Assembly (NCBI GenBank): GCA_029718625.1
Contig: CM056380.1
Span: 116,055,140-116,119,139 of the forward strand
Source: Synaphobranchus kaupii
Taxonomy: Eukaryota; Chordata; Actinopteri; Anguilliformes; Synaphobranchidae
DNA: 64,000 nt
Direction: 5' to 3'
The position numbers and the translations under genes were made by a program. This document shows positions 31,526 through 43,650 of the stretch, piece by piece. Under the pieces are notes generated by a model. The model ran no database searches. It worked only from the letters and a program-made list of their open reading frames with translations, and had not been told where the DNA came from. Position 1 is the first letter of the stretch, and each line of letters starts with the position of its first letter.

Positions 31526-34500
31526 TCACAGTTTGCTTTTTGGGGGGCTGAGGGGCGGAGCCTGTAGCCGCCACGCCCTCCTCACGCCCTCGTCCGCGGT
31601 GTCAAGCTTCCGGAACACAGCGGAGTCCCCCATGCGGCTGAACTGCAGAAGCAGGGGGTTCAGCAAACTGGCCGGGACGCTGAAGTTTAGGTGTGGGTAC
31701 GTTACCCCAGCAACCACGTCCCGCGTGTTACTGGCAACGAGACCTGCACAACCGGACAGTAAACGGCTTAACACTCAGAGCCAGTGTGAATTCCACAGCC
31801 CCTATTCAAAGAAATGTGCAAAACGGGTCAAATTACAAGAATTCAGGTTGGAAAATAAGCAAAGTAGCTGATTGCATCTCTGCGTGTGAAGCAGCTGGTG
31901 TTGGAAGAAAGGTTACCTAGCAACTCTCCCGTTTGTGCTCGGACCACAGCGCCCCCGCTGGCTCCTGCCTGTACTGCACATGTAGTCTGCAGCATAACGG
32001 GCTGAGAATGGACGGTGACCGCTCTGGAGAGAATTCCTGAGGTTACTGTTGGTCCACAGCTCTGGCCAAACGCTCCATAGCCAATAACGTACACGTCTTC
32101 ACCTGCACACGTGCAGAAATTAAATAACCGGTACAGGAGGAGCCAAATGAGGCAAGCAGCCAATGAAAATCTGTTTTCTTTAAACTAAGTTCTTCTTTTT
32201 CCTTTTGTAAAATTGCAGAGAACCACTGATATACCACAGTATGGATTTAGTTCACCCTGTCTTTTAATGTGGGTGGTTTTGCAATTACTGGAAGGTTTGT
32301 TCTTAGACTTTTGATATTTTGCTGGTAAGCTAAAGTAGGACTGAATAAACAGATCAATAAACTAGTTGGGTTTTAAAACAAGATGGTAATAGTTATCCAA
32401 CTCGTGCACCAATCTATTGTTATGACTTTAAATTAAAATGAAAGCAATCCAGATAATTCCAGGTTCCTCAGGTAATCATGACCAATAACAACTGCTTGGC
32501 ATGTTTTACATGCATGTGTTTTATGCCTACATATTATAATTAAACCTTTTTTGATTCAGCTCACACTATATATACATATATACAGTGCATCCGGAAAGTA
32601 TTCACAGCGCTTCACTTTTTCCACATTTTGTTCTGTTACAGCCTTATTCCAAAATTGATTAAATTCATTTTTTTAATTCATTTTTCATAGAGTTCTATAG
32701 GTAAATGAGTCCAGAGAAATAACCCTTGCAGCGATCCATCCACATCTACTCCATATCTGGCAACAGTGTGATGGTTTGGGGCTCGTTTGATAGCTCAGAC
32801 CCTTGATAACTTACAGCCATTTAGCCAGCCATGTGTTCCATACTGTACCAGTGTAATTTACAGCTAAATCTAGTCTCACCCCCCAATTTCCATAGAGATC
32901 CATTCAAATGCAGAGCGGTTATAGTATCGCTTGTAACAGTACCTGAAAATAAGATATCGACAGTTTTTTGATGTTGATGGTCACAGACTTCAGGAAGTAA
33001 CAGCATGTAAAGGAAATGCGACCAAATATGAAATATGATACTTTAAAAATACGTTAAAGCAAAGGGTATGAATACTTATGTAAATGAGAAATTTAATTTT
33101 TTTATTTTTAATAAATTTGCAAAAATCTCAAAAAAACTTTTTTCACATTGTCATTATGGGGTGTTGTGTGTAGAATTTTGAGGGAAAAAATGAATTTAAT
33201 CAATTTTGGAATAAGGCTGTAACAGAACAAAATGTGGAAAAAGTGAAGCGCTGTGAATACTTTCCGGATGCACTGTATATATATATATATATATATATCA
33301 AAACCTACAGCAAATCTGAAAGCATGCCATTCCACAGTTGTGTATAACAATCCCACCTGGTGTGAACGTGGAGGCTAATGTTGGGACCACAATGTCAGGG
33401 AGCTCTTCCTTTAGGATCACTACTGCAACATCATACGGCGACGTGGCCTTGGAGGAATACAGTACTTCACCCGTCACTGCTAGAGACCTGAGGACATGTA
33501 ACAAAATAACTATGTAGCAGGGCCCGTGGTAACAAAATAACTATGTAGCAGTGCCCGTGGTAACAAAATAACTATGTAGCAGGGCCCGTGGTAACAAAAT
33601 AACTATGTAGCAGTGCCCGTGGTAACAAAAGGCACAGTTCATTGCAATAAACAAATGAATAAAATATGGTTTTGTAGAATATATAGGGCTGATTTCAGAA
33701 ACCCTAGTCAACGTGACATTATCTGTCTGCCAAAGAAGCCAATTATGTACTTTTTGCTGAAACCACTGCATGCCTCTGTGACTATGGTTATGGAAAACCA
33801 CATTAATATTAATTTTGGTGGCATATAGCTGGTTTGTAGTTGCCTTTGCAATCCTCAAGTGAGGGCTCGACCTGTGCTTGTGACCAGCGGCCTTTAGACA
33901 GCACAAGTCACCCCAAAGTCAAAGTCACAGGAATCCTATGTTAAATGGAACATGATTTTATAGTATATTTTTAAATGGCAATGTTTATATTAACATCTGA
34001 TATACAATTAACCTGGATAATGTACCTTAAAGCATCATTAAAACTTACCTAGAGTTGGTCTTGAGCCTCACAGTCAGTCTGGATTTTCCATGCAAAACGT
34101 GCCTGCAGGTCAACATCACCTGCGAGTTCATCAATATCCCGGAGCCCCAGAACTGCCCGGTGTCCACTAAGGCCACTGTTGGGTGTCCTTTCAAGCCTCG
34201 GTCTGTATTTGCCACACCGTCGATTGAGTCCACTGGTAACTGAGCACAGAGCGAGATCTCCTTCAGTGGGTCCTGGAGAGTCACTGACTTCTGTATGTTC
34301 CTCAGAATCAATTGCACGGAACACACAAGGGTCAGTCCAATCCACTCGCTGGACTTCCAGCATAACGGAGACACGATCAAGCCTACTAGGTAGGCGAGGT
34401 CCCCGCTTTTAACAAAGAGCCCGCCTCCCTCGGTCCCGGGCAAGCAGCGGGCGTCCGTGAGGATGAGCGCGTTGTGTTCTCCGGCCAGATTGCTGACTAT

Positions 34501-35148
34501 ACCTTTGCTTAAAGTGCTCATGAAGAGGTCGGGACAGAAGGTGCCGAATGGAGAGCCGCAGGCGAAGACCACACGCCCCTTTTCCACACATTCACCGTAA
34601 ACCCATGGCACAGTCCGGCCTTGGTCGGGTTTAGCCAAACCTGGAACTCTTAGTACGGCAAACCAGCTTAAAAACCGGATATCTTGATTAAATTCGGCGT
34701 CCTCCTCGCCACTGTAAAAGCTCCACTTATCGACATCCTTGAACACATTCCGAAATGTTGACTGAAACTCGCGACAGTTGACCAGCATGATTAATTCTGA
34801 CTTTAAATGTGTCACATTGCGCGTGGCTTCAAATGAAACTGAATCTACGCTACTTCGACTTGGTGCGAGACATTGTCGCATTGAACACTGTACGTAAATG
34901 TTAAGCTGATCACTGATGCTATGTGGTAACAAAAACTGGTAGTCCGATGAAACGGATTCCTTGTCAGTAAGAAAGTGAGAAAAGAGAAGACCACTGCACA
35001 GCACAATCCCAGCATGGTCATTCACAATAACCCCGCTGGAACTTAATCGCCTGTTTGCCCCGGCCCTGGACGGGTTAGTAACATACGTGAGTTCTTCGGA
35101 GTCCTCAGAAACTATAACAACACAGCACGCTTCCTCAGCGGATTTCAT
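31526..35148 (-). CDS. tysnd1: Trypsin-like peroxisomal matrix protease TYSND1, four exons
   Basis: The peroxisomal processing protease that cleaves leader peptides of PTS2 enzymes and several beta-oxidation enzymes. Exons on the minus strand: 35148-34049, 33487-33357, 32102-31917, 31743-31526, in coherent phases, giving 544 residues (566 in human). The triad is visible: His350 in TCRHV, Asp386 in SPYDVAVV, Ser459 in GASGG. Other family blocks are VCGSPFGTFCPDLF, LTDARCLPGTEGGG, GQSCGPTVTSGILS and TYPHLNFSVP. The protein ends in SKL, a type 1 peroxisomal targeting signal. No frame break is seen. Intron 1 holds a transcript-proximal 31-bp array, intron 2 a foldback transposon, and the 3' UTR a 28-bp array. 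A LINE lies about 0.4 kb upstream of the start codon. Confidence 0.95.
32583..33275. mobile_element. Deleted copy of the palindromic Tc1-type element in tysnd1 intron 2
   Basis: It has the same CAGTGCATCCGGAAAG ends in inverted orientation and TA flanks as 29394-30549, but most of the left arm is missing. The right arm is nearly identical to the other copy. Confidence 0.88.
33499..33627 (-). repeat. 31-bp minisatellite next to the tysnd1 exon-2 acceptor
   Basis: Four copies of TAACAAAATAACTATGTAGC, AGGGCCCGTGG (plus strand), starting about 9 bp upstream of the exon 2 acceptor in transcript terms. The unit does not include the AG itself. Confidence 0.9.
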
Positions 35149-35559
35149 TTCTGGCTTGAGTGGACAAAGTCAGCATTGGTGCTGACACTAATTAGCTGGC
35201 TAGCGAACTTACTGTTAAACATCTGTACCTTGTTAGCTAGCAAGCAAGTGTCGGAAAACAAAACGGCCACTTTTCAGTCTGCCTCTAGTTTAGTTATTGC
35301 CAGTGTAGGCTAACTTGCTAACGTTGCAGTACAGAGTCCAGAACTTAACCAAGCTGTTGCAGTAGGTAGGCTACCTGGTCTAATGTTAATATGTAAACTC
35401 AAGCCATTGATGAACAAAAACAAATTTCAACAAATATAAAAGCAAAATCGGATCTGAAAATGCACCTGCTCAGAAATATAGTGAATATAACAAATTATGT
35501 TTGAGCTTTGCTATCACAACTGGCTAAACTCCGGCAACAGTACTTCCTCTACGAAGACA

Positions 35560-38500
35560 TCACGCCATCTTTTTTCTTTCCGGCAGACTGGACACCTTCC
35601 GGTGTATTGCTGCCCTCCACAGGTCTTTATTAGTATCACCACCAGTTGTCTCACTCCCCACCTCACACCCTTGCAGGCCCGTTAAATAAATATATTTGAG
35701 GACACTCCTCCCCACCTCTCTGCAACATGCCTCCGGACCCAACATTGTTCTTATCGAGTAGGTGGTTACCCCAACATCCTGTAATTCCCTGAACAATACC
35801 CTCCGTTCCTCCCTATATTTCCCACAGTCCATTAACACATGCTGGACGTCCTCCACCACCCCACACTCACCACGCATCCCATCCACATGCTTTCCTACCC
35901 TCGCTAAGCCCCCTGCCAACCCACAATGCCCCATCCTCAACCTAGTCATAATGACCTCATCCCTCCTCATAGCCCAGTGACATCCTGTGCTCCCTCTCAC
36001 AGACGGCTGGATATTATAATGAAATCTACCCCTCCTTTCCTGGTCCCATTCGCGTTGCCATATCTGAGTAATCCCCTCTCTAATTATACTCCTACATTCG
36101 GACACCCCCAGGGAAACCACAGCATCTATGCTTTCCCTCCTCAGTGCAGCCTTAGCAGCTGCATCAGCGGCCTCATTCCCACCCACCCCCACATGAGCCG
36201 GTACCCACAAGAATCCCACCTCACACCCCCCCTGAACCACCCTATACAAAACCACTAGCAGTTCTGCCACCAGGTCTGGTCTCGCCCCCCTCTCCCCACC
36301 CTGCAGGGAACACAGGACTGCCTTGTCTACTCCCACCTCCCCCACCCATTCTAATGCCCACAAGAGCTCCACTATCTCAGTCGTGAAAACCGAAACCCTG
36401 TCTGTTAGCCGCCTACCCTGGATGATCTGCAATTTAGGTATATGAATCGCAAACCCCGCCCTCCCACTGGCCGGATCTTTTGACCCATCTGTATAGATGT
36501 GCAGGTGAGCTCCCCATTTCCACTGCAGGCACCTATCCACCACCACTGCAGGCCCTCCCATGTCCCCAGCCTGTAATGCTACCATAACCTCCATATCTAC
36601 CTCCGGCTCGGGTATTAGCCACGGAGGCACACATGGCCAGCACACCGGGGGCCCCACCCCCACACCCTCCAATCCTACTTCTCTCCCCCAGCCACCCAGT
36701 TGAGTTATATAGCTACCCCTACCCACTCCTCCCCTCCTACCTCCCCACTCCCACGCCTCCATCAACAGCCTCCCTGCAGGATGCCATGGGTGACATCCAC
36801 GTACCTTAGAGATATAATTTAGGCCTAGTTTGGCCCGCCGCAGCCTCAGCGGGGACTCCCCCATGTCTACCAGCATTGCCGGGACCGGGGTGGTGCGAAA
36901 TGCCCCACTGCAAACCCTCAGTGCCTTAGCCTGCACTACATCTAGCTTGCGCAGCGTAGTTTCCGCTGCTGCCCCAAACGCCATACACCCATAGTCCAGG
37001 ACTGAACGCACCATAGCCTGGTAAATCATCATCTGTGTTGCCCTTGATGCCCCCCAAGCGCTTCCTGCCAAGCTTCTCATCGCGTTAATCACTTTTCCAC
37101 ATTTTCCCACCATTTTTTCCACATGTACCCGCCACGTATGCCGCTCATCGAACCAGACCCCCAAAAATTTAAATATCCTAACTCGCTCCAGTGGCACACC
37201 ATACAACAATAATCCCCCATCCAGTCCTTTCCTCTTACTGCCAAACACCACATATTTAGTTTTTTCCACCGACAGCCGGAAGCCCCACTTACCAGCCCAC
37301 ATCTCCACCTTGCCCATCGCTTCCTGGACCTTCTTTAGGACAAAAGGCATATTCCTACCCCTTTTCCACAATGCCCCATCATCAGCAAAGAGGGACAACC
37401 CGAGACCCTCCCCAACCTCCTGAAACATATCATTCACCATAACACTGAACAACACTGGGCTGATAACACTGCCCTGCGGCATCCCATTTTCTATGGCCAC
37501 CTTTGAGGAGAGCGCCCCACCCACCCTCACCTGAATAGTACGACCCCTCAAAAATTCCTGGATCCAGTTTAACATCGTTCCTCTTACCCCAGCATCATAT
37601 AGCTTCAGCAGCAGGCCCTCCCTCCACAACATATCATATGCCCTTTCAATATCCAGAAACACTGCCACCACTCCTTCCTTGTTAGCCAATGCCCTCCCCA
37701 CGTCATATTCCAATGTCATCACAGAGTCCATAGTACCCCGCCCCACCCTAAACCCACTCTTATAGTTAAAAAAACCCTCTCCTCTCCAAGTAGTAAACTA
37801 ACCTATCTGTGACCATCCGTTCCATCACTTTACAAAGCACAGACGTGAGTGCTATAGGTCTATACGATTCCGGGCAGGCTGGATCTTTACCTGGCTTTAA
37901 AATTGGCACCACTACTGCGTGTTTCCATGAGGTTGGCAACACCCCCTCCCCCCAAAAAGTGTTCATAAGTGCTAGCACTTCCTCCATCCCCATATCCCCC
38001 ATGTGCTTTAGCATTTCATAACACATGTTGTCGTGCCCTGGCGCTGTGCTGCCTCCCCCTCGTATAGCTCTACACAACTCCTCCAATTAAAAAAACAAAT
38101 TTCCAGCTCCATCATTGTCACTACTCTTCATCAGCTTCTCAGTCATCTCCTCCACCATCCTTGCCCGAGCCCTGAGGCCTTCCTCCCCCACATTAGCCTC
38201 ACTATGCACCACACGGAACGCCTCTACGCACATATCCGCCTTTTCCCTATCGCTTATAGCCACCCTACCACCTGATTGAAGCACAGGCATACCCACCCGC
38301 CTATAGACCCCCGTCATCTTCCTGATCACTCCCCATACTTCACCAACAGGTGTGTTCATACCCAGCGTCCCACAATACTTCCTCCAACACTCCCTCTTAG
38401 CTGCCTTTATGACCCGTCTCGCCACCGCCCTCAACCTTTTATATTCAACTATATTATTCATTACGGGATACCGCCTCAGTCTCTTATACATTTTATTCCT

Positions 38501-39410
38501 AGCCCTGATCGCCTCATCACACTCCCTGTTCCACCATGGCACTATGCGACGCACTTTAGCCGGCCCCTTCCTAGGAATACTGTGATGCGCTGCCTGGGTA
38601 ATCACTCTACATAATGTCTCATTCCAACCATCCACAGACCCATCCTCAACCCTACCCATTCCTTCAGTACACCTTTCCTCAAACTCCTCCCACCTAGCCC
38701 TGCTCCAATCAAATGATCTAGGCCTTTCATCCTTCTCCAGAGGCAACCGAACACCAAACCTACACAGAATCGGACAGTGATCACTCCCCATTGAATACCT
38801 ATCCAAAGTGTCCCAACCCCCCCTCCTCGCCAGCTCCCCTGAGACCAGCGTCAGGTCGATACATGAACCTGTCCCACTATTCAACTGAAATCTAGTCTGC
38901 CTCCCATCATTTAAACACACCAATCCATATAAATCCAATAATTCCTCAACCGCCTTGCCATTTCGATCCCTGTGCGTGCTACCCCACAACGTGTTATGAG
39001 CATTAAAATCCCCCGCCCAAATCACCGCACCCCGCACTGCTTCCATAATGTCGTTCAAGTCCCTAATGTTTAATTGGAGGCACGGGTTATAAAAATTTAT
39101 CACACTAATCCTCCCCTGCGAACCCCATACCTCCACTGCCACACACTCTAGCCTCGTCTGTAACCCTATCCGCCGATACTGTATGCCTTCCATTATAAAC
39201 AACATACACCCACCCCCAGCCTTCTCTAGCCGATCTTCCCTGAGTGCAACATACCCTGGAATTATAAAATCCAAAACCGGCTTTAACCATGTTTCTTGAA
39301 CACAAATTATTTGTGGTTTGTGCTTATAAGTGCCTAAAAACCTTTTAAATTCCTGCCCATTTGCTATTAAACTTCTCGCGTTCCATTGCAGTACGTAAAA
39401 AGTCATGAAC
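35560..39410 (-). pseudogene. LINE ORF2 (endonuclease, reverse transcriptase, RNase H), broken
   Basis: Endonuclease: QWNARSL, QETWLKP, AGDFNAHNTLWGS, SDHCPI. Reverse transcriptase: SYRPIALTSV, FLDIERAYDMLW, GMPQGSVISPVLF, LFADDGALW, FLGVWFD. RNase H: IYTDGSKD, ALEW, VPAHVGVGGNEAADAAAK. A C-terminal Cys/His segment follows (MRGECGVVEDVQHVLMDC). Two defects: an in-frame TAA at 38087-38089 between the endonuclease and RT regions, and a frameshift in a T7 run near 37768. Otherwise it is open for about 1,280 codons, so the element is young. Confidence 0.88.
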
Positions 39411-40607
39411 ACTCCTCCAAAGCCTCTTCCCGTGATTTACGCTCCACCGATGCCACATATGAATGCAACTCCTCTGGCTGAATCCCTGTTTTCCCAAAAA
39501 ACTTATCTGCCTCTTTAACCACATTCAACGTAATATCCGACTTACTAATATTTTCTTTCACCTTTTTGACCATGTGTATTATTTGGATTAAGAACCCCAG
39601 AAACTCCTTCCTCTGAACCACTATTGACCCCACCGGCAGTGGGGCCGGCGCCGGTATCCCCGGCACCCTCACCGCTGTGCTCCCCCTGGATCCCCCTTCT
39701 CCCGCTGCTACACGCCCTGTCACCGGCAACACAGGTACCCTCTTCACCGCTTCCGCAAATGTAATTTTCTCAGTCTCTTTTATTTTCTGCACTTGCAACG
39801 CCCGTATATGAAACTCACAACCCCTGTACGCCGCGACATGACTTCCACCACAGTTACAGCACTTTGGTACAGACCCTCGGCACTCCGAAAACTCATGATC
39901 CCCCCCGCACTTTCACCTCTACACACCGCTGCCACATGCCCATATCGCTGACATTTATAGCACCTTAGTGGTGGTCGCTCATACTCCTTCACTGAGAAGC
40001 TTAAAAACTCTAATCTCACCCTTGCTGGCAACTCCTCCTCATCAAATGTTACTAGCACTGCCGTGCTATCGCTCTTCTGTCCATTCCTGAAGCTCCGAAA
40101 CCTACAGACTGTTAACACCTTAGCTCCTTTAAGATTTTTAATCAATTCCGCCTCAGTTTTCTCCACCGATACTCCATAAATCACCCCTATTCTTCCCCTG
40201 GCACTGAGGTTCACATCTGGATCATACGCAATCACCTCCTTTCCCCCCAACGACCGCAGAGCCATAGCTTTGTCCCGCTGATCTGCATTTTTGCACATTA
40301 TGACTAGATTCCCATTTGCTAAAATTTCAGCACTCTGGAGGTCACCCATCTCATCCCGCAAAGCCGCTGCTATTTTCAGCGGGTTGGGGCTTCCATTCCC
40401 TATTTTAAATTTGAACCCTATTTTGAACCCTTCCACCCGAGTAGCCATCATTTTTTGCAGCTTTGGTCTAGCCGTCTGTTCCTGAGACATAGTTTGCTCT
40501 CTTCCTGATCCATTCTCACTCCTATCCTTCCTCTTTCCCTGTTGCTTCCACCCACCCCCGCTCTCCCCCGGGTCCATGATGTTGGGGTAACCACCCGACC
40601 CTACCAA
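39403..40607 (-). pseudogene. LINE ORF1 (zinc-knuckle nucleic-acid-binding protein), one frameshift
   Basis: The N-terminal two-thirds (to about 39780) ends in a CCHC knuckle, CYKCQRYGHVAAVC. A second knuckle (CCNCGGSHVAAYRGC) and the C-terminal part lie in another frame, because of a one-base deletion in a G7 run near 39905. ORF1 ends in TGA overlapping the ORF2 ATG (ATGA), a usual non-LTR coupling arrangement. The likely true start is MDPGES at about 40577. Confidence 0.8.
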
Positions 40608-40700
40608 ACACGTTTATTATTTTCGATTGTCTGTCCCGGTTTTAAATCCAATACAGCAATTTCAAGAGTGAAAAAAATAAAATAAAAAACAAAATAAAAT

Positions 40701-42466
40701 AAAATAATAACTTCCCGGTTTCGCTTTTGCGACCTTCCTTGAAAACGTTTGAATTTACGCGCGAACTACGTCCATTGGCCCATCGACTCTCCTACTGCAC
40801 CGCTATCAAGTCTGAAGGAAAAGGACCACCTGGCAATCTCTCTCTGATTGGCGGAAACTTGTCAGTACTTACTCACTTTCAAATAGCCTACATTAACATT
40901 TCTCATTTTGCATAACATATAGGATAGAATCTGGCTGTCGATAGACTTTTTGAAGCAATGCCTTAATGTTCGCTTAAAGTACCGGAGCCAGGTTAAAAGT
41001 TTAAACGATCCAGTGACTCATTTGCGGTCTTTTCATTTATTTTAAGAAAGGATTTCACAACACAACCATCCAATCCAACGTTTAACCTGCCACAATGTAG
41101 CCTATCGTAGGCTACTACCAGGTTTGCAGAGGTGGAAATTCCAGGGGTCAGAAAGTAAAAGTCCTGCCATGTTTCTTCCACCCATGAACTCACGATTTCA
41201 CTAATTAGCCTAGTTAGCTCCTACCTCTTGGCTGAAGAATTGTGATAATTAGCCAATCCAGGTGATTGCAACGATTGCAATCTTTCACTTTCTGAACCTG
41301 GATTTTCCACCTCGCAGGTTTGACCTATAGCCTACACAGCGTAGCGCTGGCTAGCTAGCTCCGTTTCTTTCATTAAACAAGAATACTTTATAACACTGCT
41401 CAGATTCTTCATCATTTCATACATTAAAAGGTATGAGTGCCCTGACAGCATAGTATCAAGCAGACTGTTACCCATCCCTATGCTATGCTCCCCCTAGTGT
41501 TCATTAAGTGCTACTGCACTAAACCTGTATGAGGCCCACCCTGCTTGCTTGACCATACCCCCTCATTTACATAGATAGTACAGTTCGAAAATGAAAATGA
41601 AAACGATAATGAAAATGAAAACGATAATGAAAATGAAAATGAAAATGAAAACGATAATGAAAATGATAATGAAAATGAAAACGAAAATGAAAAGATTTTA
41701 ATTTTAATTTTAATTTTGGGCTGAAGAATCCTCCTTTTCATTTTCCATTTTCATTTTTGTTTTCGTTTTCGTTTTCATTTTCGTTTTCATTTTCATTTTA
41801 ATTTTGGGTTGAATAATCCTCCATAATCTTGTGCATAATAATGAAATGGTTTTCAAATGCTTTCGCGTGTGTAATATTTCTATGGTCATACTTCATATCT
41901 CAAGATGGGTGTTGTTAGATTACACTAATTAGTAACACACCCAGTGAATATGTTAGTGTTGAAGTCTGAAAAGCCGCCCGGATAGCAAGACGCTAACGGT
42001 AGCGGGTCAACATCGGGTTGGCTACAGAAATGTCCGGCTCCCGGCGTATTATGCTTGTTAATAACGCTAGTTAACAAGACAGTTATTAAAGATTTTTAGT
42101 AACTATTCGTGGCTCGTTTATCTGGATTTGCAGTTTTGCTCACGTTAGGCTGAGGTATTTCAACAAGATATCCGTGGCCTATAGCCTAGCCATTAATCTG
42201 TCTAACGTTACGATAACACTACAAGATCACCATAGTTCATTCTAACAGTCTAACAATAACATAGACATTCCTGAGAGGCTATACCTGGAAAAATAGGCGA
42301 CAAGTTTCACTGTGGTCGCGATTTATAATTATTTAGGCTACAGTTACATGGCTACACCACACTATTAGCTAGCCGCGCAAGGCTGGTTCACGGAAATCTT
42401 GAGTCAGGGACCGGTCCGGATGTAATGTAATGTTACCGCTGGAGCTAGGCTACTGCCATACCGCTA
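40701..42466. other. Intergenic between LINE and hAT element
   Basis: Apart from the GAAAAT/ATTTTC inverted arrays I see no gene or named element. Confidence 0.4.
41585..41815. repeat. Inverted pair of GAAAAT / ATTTTC arrays
   Basis: A (GAAAAT)n array with GATAAT and GAAAAC variants runs 41587-41695. A complementary (ATTTTC)n array follows at about 41735-41810. Each is capped by a similar TTTTGGG(C/T)TGAA(G/T)AATCCTCC segment. The pair can form a hairpin. Confidence 0.85.
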
Positions 42467-43545
42467 GTGATGGGCATAGCGAAGCTTTCCGAAGCAATGA
42501 CACAGTTGAAGCAATTGCTTTGGTCAAAGTGTCGGTATCATGAAGCATTTGACACCCGCCTCTCTAGTGACATCTCCTGGTCATAAAATATACCTGTCAT
42601 TACTTTTCACAGCAGTGATAAATAGAAATTAGTGAAACATTAGCCTACCTGACTGTAATATTTAGTTTTAAAATATGAATACTACTGCCATGTATTCTCA
42701 AAGCCCTCTCTGAGTCTATTCATAAAAAGTGTACAATTAAAAAATATCATAATGATAAGGAGATGACGATTATCATTATTGAAGTGAAATAAAAAAGTGT
42801 TTTGTGTTTCATGAGCATGACTGCTTTTGTACTTCCGCATCATTAAAGAAGGAATTGTGTTTGGGATGGCATTTTATTCATTTTGTTTGAGAGTTAGTGT
42901 TTGGATAAAATACACAACACAACACACAATATGTTCAATATTATATTTGGTGCTCTATTATACCTCGCTTAGATGGTCCAGCTTGAGTTACAGCAGTATT
43001 AGATGGTGCTGCTTTAGTATCGGGATGCGTTGACCGAAAGTGGCGACGCATTGACGAAGTGTTATTTGAATAAGACAGATGTCGGTCGCAAATCATGCAC
43101 CGCAACTTCGATGGGGTCTCTTTCTGGAAATGATCCCATACAAAAGACCTCTTACGTGAACTTTCCATTATCTTTACTTCGCTACAAAATCACAAACGCA
43201 CTCTCAAATGTCTCTCTCCTCCGACAAAAACCCTCGAATTTGTGGGTTGTTTGAACCATTTTTATACATTTTGGAAGTTCGTGGGTGGGAAAGGAAGGAG
43301 CTGATCTGGAATCAGAGGTTTTGCACAAACGCACAGGTGTCGCATGCTTTTCCACATACACCTGAATGGAGGTTCATATGTGAGTGAAATAACCACTGAT
43401 CCCAGATTTGCCGTGTTTGACGCATCAACAGGTATTGGTTGAGCAGGTTTAAAATGATGGCGTCACTATGACGCAACGAAGCTTCGGTTGCTGTGATCAC
43501 GTGACTTGAAGCAAGCGTCGGAGCAGTATTTCGAAACATGATAGT
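42467..43545. mobile_element. Truncated hAT-type element with BED zinc finger exon
   Basis: On the minus strand, 43168-42941 encodes MESSRKRSFVWDHF..., a BED zinc finger with CMIC and a HFRSTH histidine pair, the usual N-terminus of hAT transposases. No catalytic domain follows. The flanks carry TAGTGATGGGCATAGCGAAG at the left and a GAAGCTTCGG-rich right end. Boundaries are approximate. Confidence 0.65.
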
Positions 43546-43650
43546 GATGGGCATTCCGGCTCTTTTCAGTGAGTCAGATCATTTGGCTCAGCTCACCAAT
43601 AAGAGCCGGCTCTTTCGGCTCCCAAACGGCTCTTCATTCAGTAGCATTTC
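43546..43650 (+). mobile_element. End of a second hAT-like element
   Basis: AGTGATGGGCATTCCGGCTC followed by repeated AAGAGCCGGCTCTTTCGGCTC-type motifs resembles a known fish hAT terminus. The other end was not located. Confidence 0.4.

Larger units (their letters stand above)
35540..40700 (-). mobile_element. Nimb/I-superfamily LINE, nearly full length
   Basis: ORF1 and ORF2 are in order on the minus strand, with about 100 bp of A/T-rich leader beyond ORF1. ORF2 carries AP endonuclease, reverse transcriptase and RNase H, the combination typical of the I/Nimb clade known in fish. I could not identify target-site duplications, so the ends are approximate. The insertion lies upstream of tysnd1 in the same orientation. 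Confidence 0.88.

Noticed and set aside
30470..31574. Overlapping 300-codon ORFs on both strands (CVSPHTWLYVRFSPHLA and GRNAHTARCGEKRTYSQ repeats)
   Set aside because: They are translations of the 28-bp array in all frames; three 28-bp units return to frame and no frame contains a stop. No evidence of a real protein.
43312..43554. Minus-strand ORF next to the BED finger (80 codons)
   Set aside because: It reads through the hAT terminal region with no conserved transposase motif.
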